Shown in pieces: positions 1 to 7,777 of a stretch of 17,394 bases of DNA. The notes beneath the pieces were generated by a model, which had not been told where the DNA came from, did no database searches, and saw only the letters and a program-made list of their open reading frames with translations. The stretch lies in the NCBI GenBank assembly GCA_046259385.1, contig JBJYWI010000219.1, forward strand, positions 1 through 17,394. Reading direction: 5' to 3'. How positions within the stretch are numbered: position 1 is the stretch's first letter; each line of letters starts with the position of its first letter. The position numbers and the translations under genes were made by a program. This DNA is from CAVWDI01 sp046259385 (GTDB lineage: Bacteria > Chloroflexota > Anaerolineae > Anaerolineales > UBA4823).

Positions 1-195
1 GGTGCTTCAGAGGCTGCTTATGTTGAAGGGGTATGGCAGCCTACAGTTTGATGCTGCCCTATATTTAATGTTGGTCATTTTCCCGGCAGGATGATAAGAA
101 TATAACACTTTAAAATTCAATTCAAACCGTTAACCAAGAACATAATAATTGGTTCCGCTGTAAGCCCATGCATCCCATTAGTTTATAATACCCGC
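1..195. other. Upstream region of radA, with possible tail of a preceding gene
   Basis: No complete gene is visible. Plus-strand frame 2 is open from the window edge to a TGA at 92-94 and would encode about 30 residues with a hydrophobic end (residues like LYLMLVIFPAG). This could be the 3' end of a membrane protein gene, but the stretch is too short to judge. The segment from about 95 to 195 is AT-rich and fits a promoter region for radA. No terminator hairpin was found between the two. Confidence 0.25.
184..189 (+). promoter_or_regulatory. -10 box candidate (TATAAT) directly before radA
   Basis: A perfect TATAAT lies 6 bp before the ATG at 196. Transcription normally starts 6-8 bp after this box, so the RNA would begin at or within one base of the start codon and would be leaderless. 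There is no Shine-Dalgarno sequence in the intervening bases (ACCCGC), which fits that reading. No good -35 box is visible at the expected distance, so this is a moderate call. Confidence 0.4.
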
Positions 196-1599
196 ATGTC
201 CAAGAACCATTCTCAATATGTCTGCCAGCAGTGTGGGCGGGTCAGCCCGCGCCAGATGGGCCGCTGCCCGGGGTGTGGCGAATGGAACAGCATGGTTGAA
301 GAGGTCGTCGCCAGCCCTGGAACCCTGTCTAAAATGCACGCCGGCCGTGCTGCAGGCCTGGCTTCTGTCCCGCGCCGAATTACTGAGGTTGGCGGGGAGT
401 TGGACGAACGGCTCCCTTTGAACATGGCTGAATTTTCCCGGGTGCTGGGCGGAGGTATTGTCCCGGGTTCGGTGGTTCTGGTCGGGGGCGATCCCGGGAT
501 CGGCAAGTCAACCCTGCTGCTCCAGGTCAGTCTGGGACTGGCTCAGGATGAACCTGTGCTGTACGTCTCGGGTGAGGAGAGCGAGCGCCAGATAAAAATG
601 CGTGCCCGGCGCCTGGTTGGTTTCCCTACTGGTGGGGATGACAGGATGATGCCGGAAGACCTGTACTTGGTCACCGAGACCAGCCTGCCGGTCATCCTTG
701 AGCACGTCTCTGCAGTACGACCAAGGGTGCTGGTGGTCGATTCAATCCAGACCGCATACCTGCCTGAGCTCGAATCCGCCTCCGGATCGGTTTCCCAGGT
801 ACGCGAGACTGCCTCCCGACTGCGGGAACTGGCGAAGTCCTCCGGACTGGCTGTGTTTCTGATCGGGCATGTTACCAAAGAAGGCGCAATTGCCGGGCCC
901 AAGGTGCTGGAACACATTGTGGACACGGTGCTCTATCTGGAAGGCGACCGCTACCAGTCCTACCGCTTATTACGTTCGGTCAAAAACCGCTTCGGAGCTA
1001 CCTCCGAGGTCGGGGTATTTGAGATGCGCGAGCGCGGCATGCTGGAGGTCAGCAACCCCTCGGAGGCTTTCCTGGCTGAAAGAGTCGTGGATGCCCCCGG
1101 CTCAGCGATCGCGGTCACTATGGAGGGCACCCGCCCCTTGCTGGTTGAGATTCAGGGGTTAACCAGCCCGACTTCGTTCGGTAATCCTCGCCGCACAGCC
1201 AATGGACTCGATTTCAACCGCCTGCTGCTGATCACAGCGGTGCTGTCTCGCCGGGTTGGCATCCGTCTATATGACCAGGACGTTTTTGTGAATGTGGTCG
1301 GCGGGCTGGCGGTGAACGAGCCTGCGGCGGATCTGGCTGTTGCGGTTGCGATCGGTTCATCTGTTCGTAACACACCCTCCCGGGCGGACACAGTCCTGGT
1401 GGGAGAGGTGGGTTTGTCCGGGGAACTGCGGGCTGTTCGCCAGACAAACGCCAGGCTGCGCGAGGCTGCCCGACTTGGTTTCAAAAAGGCGGTGATCCCC
1501 CGCAGGGTTCGAAAAGGTGAACCCTGGCCGGAAGGGATTGAAATAAAACAAGCCCGCTCGCTGTCCCAGGCGCTGAAAGAAGCTCTTCTACCTGAATAA
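196..1599 (+). CDS. radA: DNA repair protein RadA (Sms)
   Basis: RadA/Sms is a cytoplasmic RecA-like ATPase that helps process recombination intermediates and acts as a hexameric branch-migration helicase. The full family architecture is present in 467 residues, a normal length. An N-terminal zinc finger has C10, C13, C24 and C27. The Walker A motif GDPGIGKST is at about 98-106 and Walker B (VLVVDSIQT) at about 178-186. The RadA-specific KNRFG motif is at 263-267. A C-terminal Lon-protease-like domain covers about 285-467. The ATG at 196 is chosen because the zinc finger starts ten residues in and a TATAAT box sits just upstream. No Shine-Dalgarno sequence precedes it. The dihydrouridine synthase gene follows after 26 bp and is probably in the same transcript. 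Confidence 0.97.
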   Translation: MSKNHSQYVCQQCGRVSPRQMGRCPGCGEWNSMVEEVVASPGTLSKMHAGRAAGLASVPRRITEVGGELDERLPLNMAEFSRVLGGGIVPGSVVLVGGDPGIGKSTLLLQVSLGLAQDEPVLYVSGEESERQIKMRARRLVGFPTGGDDRMMPEDLYLVTETSLPVILEHVSAVRPRVLVVDSIQTAYLPELESASGSVSQVRETASRLRELAKSSGLAVFLIGHVTKEGAIAGPKVLEHIVDTVLYLEGDRYQSYRLLRSVKNRFGATSEVGVFEMRERGMLEVSNPSEAFLAERVVDAPGSAIAVTMEGTRPLLVEIQGLTSPTSFGNPRRTANGLDFNRLLLITAVLSRRVGIRLYDQDVFVNVVGGLAVNEPAADLAVAVAIGSSVRNTPSRADTVLVGEVGLSGELRAVRQTNARLREAARLGFKKAVIPRRVRKGEPWPEGIEIKQARSLSQALKEALLPE

Positions 1600-1625
1600 T
1601 TCTAGCCGCTACTCCACTTGTAACC

Positions 1626-2585
1626 ATGTCCCCTTTCAACAAACAACCGTTGTTTTACGTCGGCTCGGTGCCAGTTTTCGGAGACCTGATCCTGGCGCCG
1701 ATGGAGGGATTTTCGGACCTGCCGTTTCGCTCGCTCTGCCGCGAGATGGGTTCGTCGATGAGCTACACAGCTTTTATTAACGCCATCGACGTGATTAACA
1801 ACGCTCCTTATCTTGTTCGTAAAACCAAATATCTCCCCCGCGAGCGGCCGGTGGTTTTCCAGTTGTTCGACAGCGATCCGGACCGGCTGCTGGCGGCAGC
1901 TCTGCGCCTCCAGGAACTGGAACCGGACATCATTGATATTAATTTGGGCTGCTCCGTGAGGCGAGTGTCCAGCCGCGGCGCCGGTGCCGGTCTGCTTCGG
2001 ACCCCGTTGAAGGTCGCCAGAATCTTCAAGATGATCAGTTCCGCTCTCCAAATCCCGCTGACCGCTAAGATCAGGCTGGGCTGGGACCTGGATCAGCGCA
2101 ACTACTGCCTGATCGCACGGATCGTCCAGGAAAACGGGGGCGCTCTGGTTGCGGTGCACGGTCGCACGAAAAGCCAGGGATACGGCGGGCAGGCAGACTG
2201 GGACGCGATCGCCGAAATCAAGTCTGCGATTTCGATCCCGGTAATCGGCAACGGCGACGTTGCTTCTGTCGAGGATATTGACCGTCTGAAAGCCCACACC
2301 GGCTGTGAGGCAGTCATGATCGGGCGGGCTGCGGTTGGCAATCCTTGGATATTCACCCGTCGTGAACGCGAAACTGTCTCTCCGGATGAAGTTGTCGGCA
2401 TGGCGCGCCGCCACCTGGATCGTATGATCGAATTTTATGGACCGGAACAGGGGGTTATTCTCTTCCGGAAGCATGCCAAACGCTATGCAAGGGCTGATCG
2501 GCTCTCACCGGCTGCCCGGACCCGTTTCCTGACCGCTGAAGACCCGGACCAAATGCTGAACGAACTCAACGCGGTCCTGCATTAA
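1626..2585 (+). CDS. dus: tRNA-dihydrouridine synthase family protein
   Basis: This is an FMN-dependent flavoenzyme that reduces specific uridines in the tRNA D-loop to dihydrouridine. The 319-residue TIM barrel begins with the flavin-binding LAPMEGFSDLPFR at about 23-35. The catalytic cysteine is C109 in DINLGCS; most relatives have Pro after this Cys, whereas this one has Ser. The RGAGAGLL segment follows. HGRT at 178-181, GNGD at 208-211 and GRAAVGNPW at 233-241 are the phosphate/FMN-binding motifs. A helical C-terminal tRNA-binding region contains the typical FRKHAKRY. The start is the first ATG, with only weak ribosome-binding sequence, suggesting translation coupled to radA 26 bp upstream. 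Assignment to DusA, DusB or DusC is not possible by eye; the sequence is nearest the DusB/NifR3 type. Confidence 0.93.
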   Translation: MSPFNKQPLFYVGSVPVFGDLILAPMEGFSDLPFRSLCREMGSSMSYTAFINAIDVINNAPYLVRKTKYLPRERPVVFQLFDSDPDRLLAAALRLQELEPDIIDINLGCSVRRVSSRGAGAGLLRTPLKVARIFKMISSALQIPLTAKIRLGWDLDQRNYCLIARIVQENGGALVAVHGRTKSQGYGGQADWDAIAEIKSAISIPVIGNGDVASVEDIDRLKAHTGCEAVMIGRAAVGNPWIFTRRERETVSPDEVVGMARRHLDRMIEFYGPEQGVILFRKHAKRYARADRLSPAARTRFLTAEDPDQMLNELNAVLH

Positions 2586-2605
2586 CATTTGCCTGATCCC
2601 AATTA

Positions 2606-2614
2606 TGTTAAAAT
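2606..2614 (+). promoter_or_regulatory. Extended -10 promoter candidate for the surface-protein pair
   Basis: TGTTAAAAT matches an extended -10 element (TG, one base, then TAAAAT). It lies in the 108-bp gap between the dihydrouridine synthase and the lipoprotein gene. A TTGCCT at 2589-2594 is only 14 bp upstream, too close for a normal -35, but extended -10 promoters do not need one. A transcript from here would have a leader of roughly 70 nt ending in a good AGGAGG ribosome-binding site at 2682-2687. Confidence 0.35.
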
Positions 2615-2693
2615 AGAATTGTATGTGCACAGGTGTTGGATTGATCGATTCTTAGGAAACAGGTCTATTAAGTTGTTAAGTAGGAGGGGTTAA

Positions 2694-3788
2694 ATGGGCA
2701 TACAAAGAAGACCACAGGTATTCTTTCTGATTGTTTTTAGTTTAATTCTGGCTGCATGCTCGGGTGGAGTGCCTCCGGGAGGTGTGTCCGCCTGGATTGA
2801 TGTACCGCTGGATGGTCTCACCCTGCCTCTGGATCAGGCTGTGAATATCGAAGGTCATGCTGATGCTCCTTCAGGGGTTTCGCGGGTTGAGATATGGGTC
2901 AACGGTGAACTGGCTGCCCGGATTGATTCTCCCCAGGCAGCAGGGAATCTGGCCAGGTTTCAAACTGATTGGATGCCGCCTGGTGCGGGCGAGTACCGCA
3001 TTCAGGCGGTTGCGGTAGCCCGGGACGGAGGCACAAGCCAGCCGTTTTTACGCCGGATATTCATATCTGGAAGCCTGCCTGCCGAATCTCCCAGCCCAAC
3101 GCCGGTGGAAGAAACCCCGACTGTGACCGGCACAACCACTTCCACGGTTACGCCAACGGTTACTCCTTCCCCAACACTGCCGCCGGAGGTGGAGGTCGAG
3201 TTTTGGGCTGAACCGCCGCAGATACAGGCTGGTGGATGTTCACAGGTCCGCTGGCATGTTGAAAACGCGCTGGCGGTCCGCCTGGGAAGCACGGATGTGC
3301 CTTTTGACAGCTCATATCAGGCATGCCTGTGCGAAGACGAGATGTACACACTGACAGTCACCCAGTTGGATGGGAGTGAACTGCAGCGGACTCTGACAGT
3401 TGAAGTGAGTGGTTCCTGTGAAACACCAACTCCAACCGAGACGGAAGAGATCAGCCCCCCCGAAGATAACGCCCCGCCGCCTGCCCCCTCGCCATACCTG
3501 CCCGCTAACGGCGCCTCAGTTAGCTGCGGCACGCTGGCGGCTGTTGCCTGGAATGAAGTGTCCGATCCCAGTGGTATCGCGGAATACCAGGTTCAAGTCG
3601 AACTTGTTCTTGGCGGGGGGAAAACCCAGCCGCACCCCGATAGTCCCTGGACGGGGTTAACCGCAACAGGGTTAAAGGTACCTGTACAGTGCGGCGGGAT
3701 TTACCGCTGGCGCGTGCGGGCAGTTGATGGCGAAGGAAATATCAGTCAGTGGTCGAACTGGTTTGAGTTCGGCGTCGATTTAGGGTAA
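2694..3788 (+). CDS. Surface lipoprotein with Ig-like and FN3-like domains
   Basis: The protein has 364 residues. A basic start (MGIQRR) and hydrophobic stretch lead to a lipobox LAAC with the lipidated cysteine at residue 22, so it is exported and membrane-anchored. A bacterial Ig-like domain covers about 30-127 (core GVSRVEIWVNG). A Ser/Thr/Pro linker at about 128-165 is typical of extracellular spacers. A second beta-sandwich domain at about 166-242 has C182, C211, C213 and C242, which could form disulfides. After another Pro-rich linker, an FN3-like domain at 262-364 contains YRWRVRAVDGEGNISQW. AGGAGG at 2682-2687 fixes the start. The next gene starts 11 bp after the stop. No enzymatic motif is visible; a role in adhesion or in assembly of the partner protein is inferred from context only. 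Confidence 0.75.
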   Translation: MGIQRRPQVFFLIVFSLILAACSGGVPPGGVSAWIDVPLDGLTLPLDQAVNIEGHADAPSGVSRVEIWVNGELAARIDSPQAAGNLARFQTDWMPPGAGEYRIQAVAVARDGGTSQPFLRRIFISGSLPAESPSPTPVEETPTVTGTTTSTVTPTVTPSPTLPPEVEVEFWAEPPQIQAGGCSQVRWHVENALAVRLGSTDVPFDSSYQACLCEDEMYTLTVTQLDGSELQRTLTVEVSGSCETPTPTETEEISPPEDNAPPPAPSPYLPANGASVSCGTLAAVAWNEVSDPSGIAEYQVQVELVLGGGKTQPHPDSPWTGLTATGLKVPVQCGGIYRWRVRAVDGEGNISQWSNWFEFGVDLG

Positions 3789-3798
3789 GGAGGCTCCT
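3788..3798 (+). promoter_or_regulatory. Ribosome-binding site inside a small palindrome
   Basis: The Shine-Dalgarno sequence AGGAGG is part of the 11-bp palindrome AGGAGGCTCCT that fills the whole gap between the stop of the lipoprotein gene and the ATG at 3800. In RNA the two arms can pair with a three-base loop. A terminating ribosome from the upstream gene would open it, which suits translational coupling. Confidence 0.4.
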
Positions 3799-3799
3799 G

Positions 3800-6700
3800 A
3801 TGGAAAGGTCGACCAAGCTAAAATACGGGATAGGAATACTGCTGCTTCTAATCCTGATACTTGCGATAATTGCCGCATTCCTGGCTTATTTCTTATTCTT
3901 TTCCCAGCCGGCGGCGGCTTTTGAAGGTCGCCCGCTGGTCCTTATCCATACTCCGCTTAATAACACCCAGGTGCCTCTCGGAGAGCGCGTTTTTATCCAC
4001 GCCACCGCAAGGGCGGAAGACGGCATCCAGCGGGTGGAGCTGTGGGTCGACAGCAAACTGGTGAATGTGAGAGAGAGCCCCCTCAGCGCCTCCCAGAACC
4101 CGCTCGTGCTGGCTTCTGGTTGGACTCCTGTCACGACTGGCAGGCATATTGTTGTGGTGAAAGGCGTATCGGTGGAAGGAGCAATCGGTCAGGCGACCAT
4201 TTATGTGGTCGCGGTTGAGCCGGAACCCGTTGTTGAAACCCATACCGTAAGGGAAGGGGAGACCTTTGAGTCGATCGCAGAAGAATTCGGTGTTCAGGAG
4301 GATGAACTCGAGGATCTTAACCCGGATCTCGACCCCGAATCAATTGAAGAGGGCGACGACATCAATGTTCCGGGTGGGGGTGATATACCCGGTGGAGGAG
4401 ATGTTGTTCCTGACGGGGGGGGAGGTGATGTTCCTGCTCCTGAAGGCGGAGGCGATGATGTGCCGTCTGGAGATGATGGCGAGCCGCCCGACCCGCACCC
4501 GGATGGCTCATCAGAGCCGGAGGATTTATCCGGACTGATTGACATTGTGGAGGATGAGGATGCGGTTCAGATTTTAGTTGAGATTTTAGCGCTGCAGACC
4601 GATTCCGCTTACGAGGGTGTGCACTGCTTCGCGGCTTTTGGCGGCGGGACCCACCAGCGTTACCCGGAGGATGGATCATTCGCTACCCTAAGCGGGGTAT
4701 CATGGGAGGTCGCTTCCATGTTATCCGGCCCGGCAGCCCTTCACTTTGGTTGGCCCCCCGGCCAAACTTTTGAGATGGATGTCAACTGTGTCGGCATCAC
4801 CGGTGGGGGGACCGAATCGGTTGATCTGGGGAACCTGTTCATCACAGCGCTTCCGATATCCTGGGACGGTGTAACCCGCCGTGCGGTTAGTTCCGGGGAC
4901 GAGGGGAATTTCACACTGGATTACCGGGTGTCGTATGCGTTTGCTGAGGCGCACGGAGACAAAGAGATCGATCCCAATATGGCAAGCCCGACCAATTTAA
5001 GATTGGATTATACTCCTGGAGTAGCAGGGGCTGGCTTGGCGTGGGATTACACGCCTAACCCAGAGGAACCTCCAATAACTGGTTTTATTATCTACATGAA
5101 CGGCAACCTGATGTGGACAGTTGGTGCCGATCAAACTGAGACAAGTTTGCCTTACGAATGGATGCGGCCTGCCTGTGGACTGATGTACTCGTTTGAAGTA
5201 AGCGCTTACCGGAACGAATTGCCTGAAGGTCCCGAATCATATCCAGCTGCCCCACCTGTTTTGATTGCGGGACCTGAGCCCGGCAGTCCGGACTGCCAGA
5301 AAAGGGTTATTGTCTCGTTTGAAACGCTGACCACCAATGATCTGGGAGGAGATGGAGATACCGACCCTGGAGATATGGGGCCGGTATATGGAGATTTCTA
5401 CGCCGGAGACCAGAACCTGCACTTCGACGGCCGCTGTTCGAGCGGTTCGATCTGCACCGAGACTTCCTTCAATCATTACTCGGAGTACGATATCGAAGCC
5501 ATCCTGTCGTACACTGCAGGTCTTTCCTCTATAGTTGAAGTGGCTGTGCCTGAAGGGGAGGAGCTTGTGATCGGGTATGATCTTACGGATGATGATACGA
5601 ATAATCCGGATGACCCGATTTGCGATGGCTTTATGGTCATTGCTCAAAATCAACTCGATGAACCAAATGAGTACGGGATTGAGTCGGACAACCGCCGCTG
5701 CAGTGTGAAGATCAAAACTATGCTCTCCCCAGAAAGCCGGGTTGGTCAGCCGGGCGAAGTCCCCCCCCTGCCCTGGCTGGTGGTGGAGGATATTTACCTC
5801 AATCCTGGTTCTTCCGTTCCCTGGATCGATATCCGCAACGATGGAGATGCCACCTGGCAGTTCCAGGATATAACCATCGAGGCGACCAACCAGGACGGCG
5901 AATCTTACGGCCAGTTTACCTTCCCGGGCAGGATGATTGCTCCAAGAGAAACAACAACTTATTATGATGAGGCTCTTTCCCCGTCCCCGCCGCTTGATTT
6001 GTGCGTACTGCTCGATCCCAATGACGAAGTGTTCGAAAGGGGCGAGGCGACTGGCGCGCTTGTACATCATCCAGTCTGCGCGGAGGTGCCTGATTTAAGG
6101 ATTATTGACGCCCATTACGATGAGGGTTTTAACCAGTTGTTTGTGACGGTTGAGAACGCCTCCGACACGCCGCTTGAAAACAGCGCGGTGGAGATGTTTA
6201 TGAGAATGAACGATGGTCTCGGTCTGCGGCCGGCGGCCTGGCTGGATGTTTCTATCCCCCCCTGGGCAACCACGGATTTCGTCTGGACAGAATTGTACAT
6301 AACCCCGGATATTCGCCAGAGTATGCTGACAGGCTATACCCTGGAAGTAGACCCGCGAAACCAGGTCGCGGAGGAGGACGATGGGAACAACAGTTACTCG
6401 GTTCCAGTTGCTCAGGAGGTCCAGTTGGCCTGGCTGCACTTTGCTCCTCCTTTCGTGCTGGAGCATAGCCACCATCGGTCAAGAGCGCACTTGACAGTTG
6501 ATGTCGTCGGTGCGCGCGGTTCCCGGAGGGTGATGGATAAATGGACACCGGAACTGGATTATCGGCCCGAATTCTTTGGCGATTTAGACAGTTGGGTGGT
6601 GAATGCTCCAATTTACGCGGATTTTACTTCTGATCCTTTCGAAATGGCGGGAGATGAGAGGTTGCTGGTGAATATCCGCCCTGAGTTCAGGCTGGGCAGC

Positions 6701-6919
6701 CGCGATATGGATATTGGATCGGTGAGTGAGGTCTTTACGTTGGATGATTTAAATCAATATGAGCCAATTGGATACGATGCCTGCGCCGGACAGGCCCGTT
6801 CTGGAAGGGGCAGGCACGAGTTCCGCTACACCGTGCTCGAACACGAGTTTGGCACTCTGGGTCTCTCCCATGAACCGTACTGGACCTCCGCGATTGGTTT
6901 GTGCTACCGGGAGGAATAA
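3800..6919 (+). CDS. Large anchored surface protein with Ig-like, LysM and beta-sandwich-like domains
   Basis: The protein has 1039 residues. A single strong membrane segment at about 9-34, after a basic N-terminus, and no cleavage site suggest an N-in anchor with the rest outside. An Ig-like domain at about 43-138 (GIQRVELWVDS) resembles the first domain of the upstream lipoprotein. A LysM peptidoglycan-binding domain covers about 147-191 (THTVREGETFESIAEEFGV). A Gly/Asp/Pro-rich linker runs from about 191 to 243. Then come an unassigned domain (245-390), an FN3-like domain (395-487), a Cys-containing beta-rich domain (500-640), and two CARDB-like modules (about 657-760 and 763-870). The C-terminal region (872-1039) is unrecognised. 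No catalytic motif or sorting signal is visible. It is translationally coupled to the lipoprotein gene. Peptidoglycan binding is supported by LysM; any adhesion role is inference. Confidence 0.75.
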   Translation: MERSTKLKYGIGILLLLILILAIIAAFLAYFLFFSQPAAAFEGRPLVLIHTPLNNTQVPLGERVFIHATARAEDGIQRVELWVDSKLVNVRESPLSASQNPLVLASGWTPVTTGRHIVVVKGVSVEGAIGQATIYVVAVEPEPVVETHTVREGETFESIAEEFGVQEDELEDLNPDLDPESIEEGDDINVPGGGDIPGGGDVVPDGGGGDVPAPEGGGDDVPSGDDGEPPDPHPDGSSEPEDLSGLIDIVEDEDAVQILVEILALQTDSAYEGVHCFAAFGGGTHQRYPEDGSFATLSGVSWEVASMLSGPAALHFGWPPGQTFEMDVNCVGITGGGTESVDLGNLFITALPISWDGVTRRAVSSGDEGNFTLDYRVSYAFAEAHGDKEIDPNMASPTNLRLDYTPGVAGAGLAWDYTPNPEEPPITGFIIYMNGNLMWTVGADQTETSLPYEWMRPACGLMYSFEVSAYRNELPEGPESYPAAPPVLIAGPEPGSPDCQKRVIVSFETLTTNDLGGDGDTDPGDMGPVYGDFYAGDQNLHFDGRCSSGSICTETSFNHYSEYDIEAILSYTAGLSSIVEVAVPEGEELVIGYDLTDDDTNNPDDPICDGFMVIAQNQLDEPNEYGIESDNRRCSVKIKTMLSPESRVGQPGEVPPLPWLVVEDIYLNPGSSVPWIDIRNDGDATWQFQDITIEATNQDGESYGQFTFPGRMIAPRETTTYYDEALSPSPPLDLCVLLDPNDEVFERGEATGALVHHPVCAEVPDLRIIDAHYDEGFNQLFVTVENASDTPLENSAVEMFMRMNDGLGLRPAAWLDVSIPPWATTDFVWTELYITPDIRQSMLTGYTLEVDPRNQVAEEDDGNNSYSVPVAQEVQLAWLHFAPPFVLEHSHHRSRAHLTVDVVGARGSRRVMDKWTPELDYRPEFFGDLDSWVVNAPIYADFTSDPFEMAGDERLLVNIRPEFRLGSRDMDIGSVSEVFTLDDLNQYEPIGYDACAGQARSGRGRHEFRYTVLEHEFGTLGLSHEPYWTSAIGLCYREE
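4370..4480 (+). repeat. Degenerate GGGD-P coding repeat (linker)
   Basis: The reading frame encodes a run of imperfect Gly-Gly-Gly-Asp-Ile/Val-Pro units (residues about 191-226 of the surface protein). The DNA is correspondingly repetitive, rich in GGTGG/GGAGG with GATGTTCCT-like ends. It separates the LysM domain from the rest of the ectodomain. Such tracts commonly vary in copy number and are prone to assembly collapse. Confidence 0.7.
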
Positions 6920-6988
6920 CAAATTCCCTGAAATACCTGGAAATCGAAAGTGTTTTCTAAAATTTTTGGATACAGGAAGGAAGGTTAA

Positions 6989-7777
6989 ATGAAAAAATTC
7001 AGCGCTCTGCGTATTTTAAATTTTCTTGGGATCGCAGCCGTGATCTTTGTTAACGGACTTGCCAATTCCCTGCCGCTCAACAATCTGACAACCGGGGAGA
7101 TATCAGACCGCTTTGAGGTCTACTTCGTCCCCGCAGGGTATGTATTCTCAATCTGGGGGTTGATATATGTTGCCCTCATCGCTTTTGGGATTTACCAGGT
7201 CGCGCCCTCCCAGCGCCAGAATCAAAGATTGGAACGGATAGGGCTCTGGTTCCTGATAAGCTGTCTTGCGAATATCGCCTGGCTGTTTTGCTGGCACTAC
7301 GAGCAATTCCCGCTTTCCTTAGTGATGATGCTGGTTCTTCTGGTCAGCCTGCTGGTAATTTACCTGCGCCTGGATATTAGGCGTGCCCGCGTTTCCACAG
7401 CCGAGACCTGGTTTGTTAACCACCCGTTCAGCTTGTATCTGGGCTGGATAACCGTTGCAACAATCGCCAACGTCACTTCACTGCTGTATTATTACGGTTG
7501 GGATGGTTGGGGGATTTCCCCGCAGGTCTGGGCGGTGATTATGCTGGCTGCCGCTGGGATAATCAGCGCATTGATGAGCATCTCGCGCTCCGATGTTGTC
7601 TTCTCTCTGGTCATTATCTGGGCTGTGATTGGCATAGCGGTTAAACACAGCGCTGTCCCTCTGGTTGCAAACGCAGCTTGGATAACAGCCGCCTTTGTCC
7701 TGATCTTGATGCTTATAGGAATCCTGCTCTCCAACCGTCGAACGGAACAGGAGGTTGCTGATAATAGACAGGTTTGA
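6989..7777 (+). CDS. Tryptophan-rich sensory protein, long TspO/MBR-like membrane protein
   Basis: This 262-residue polytopic membrane protein has about seven predicted helices. It carries the hallmark of the long TspO-like family: FVPAGYVFSIWGLIY at 46-60 at the start of a helix, followed by NIAWLFCWHYEQF at about 95-107 and PFSLYLGWITVATIANV at about 146-162, with many tryptophans. Classical TspO is about 160 residues and binds porphyrins and other small hydrophobic ligands. The long bacterial form is structurally related, but its ligand is not established. GGAAGG lies before the ATG at 6989. The gene is 69 bp after the surface-protein gene and overlaps the next gene by up to 23 bp, so the last two are very likely co-transcribed. 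Confidence 0.8.
   Translation: MKKFSALRILNFLGIAAVIFVNGLANSLPLNNLTTGEISDRFEVYFVPAGYVFSIWGLIYVALIAFGIYQVAPSQRQNQRLERIGLWFLISCLANIAWLFCWHYEQFPLSLVMMLVLLVSLLVIYLRLDIRRARVSTAETWFVNHPFSLYLGWITVATIANVTSLLYYYGWDGWGISPQVWAVIMLAAAGIISALMSISRSDVVFSLVIIWAVIGIAVKHSAVPLVANAAWITAAFVLILMLIGILLSNRRTEQEVADNRQV

Noticed and set aside
1602..2474. A 290-codon open frame on the minus strand opposite the dihydrouridine synthase gene.
   Set aside because: It is the antisense shadow of a well-recognised gene. The product is low in hydrophobic core pattern, rich in His/Arg/Gln, and matches no family.
4294..4545. Minus-strand frame encoding a Ser/Pro/Gly-rich peptide.
   Set aside because: The composition is a by-product of the GGGD-P repeat on the coding strand.
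5237..6070. A 277-codon minus-strand open frame inside the large surface-protein gene.
   Set aside because: It lies wholly within the LysM protein gene; the plus-strand product has clear domains and a good ribosome-binding site.
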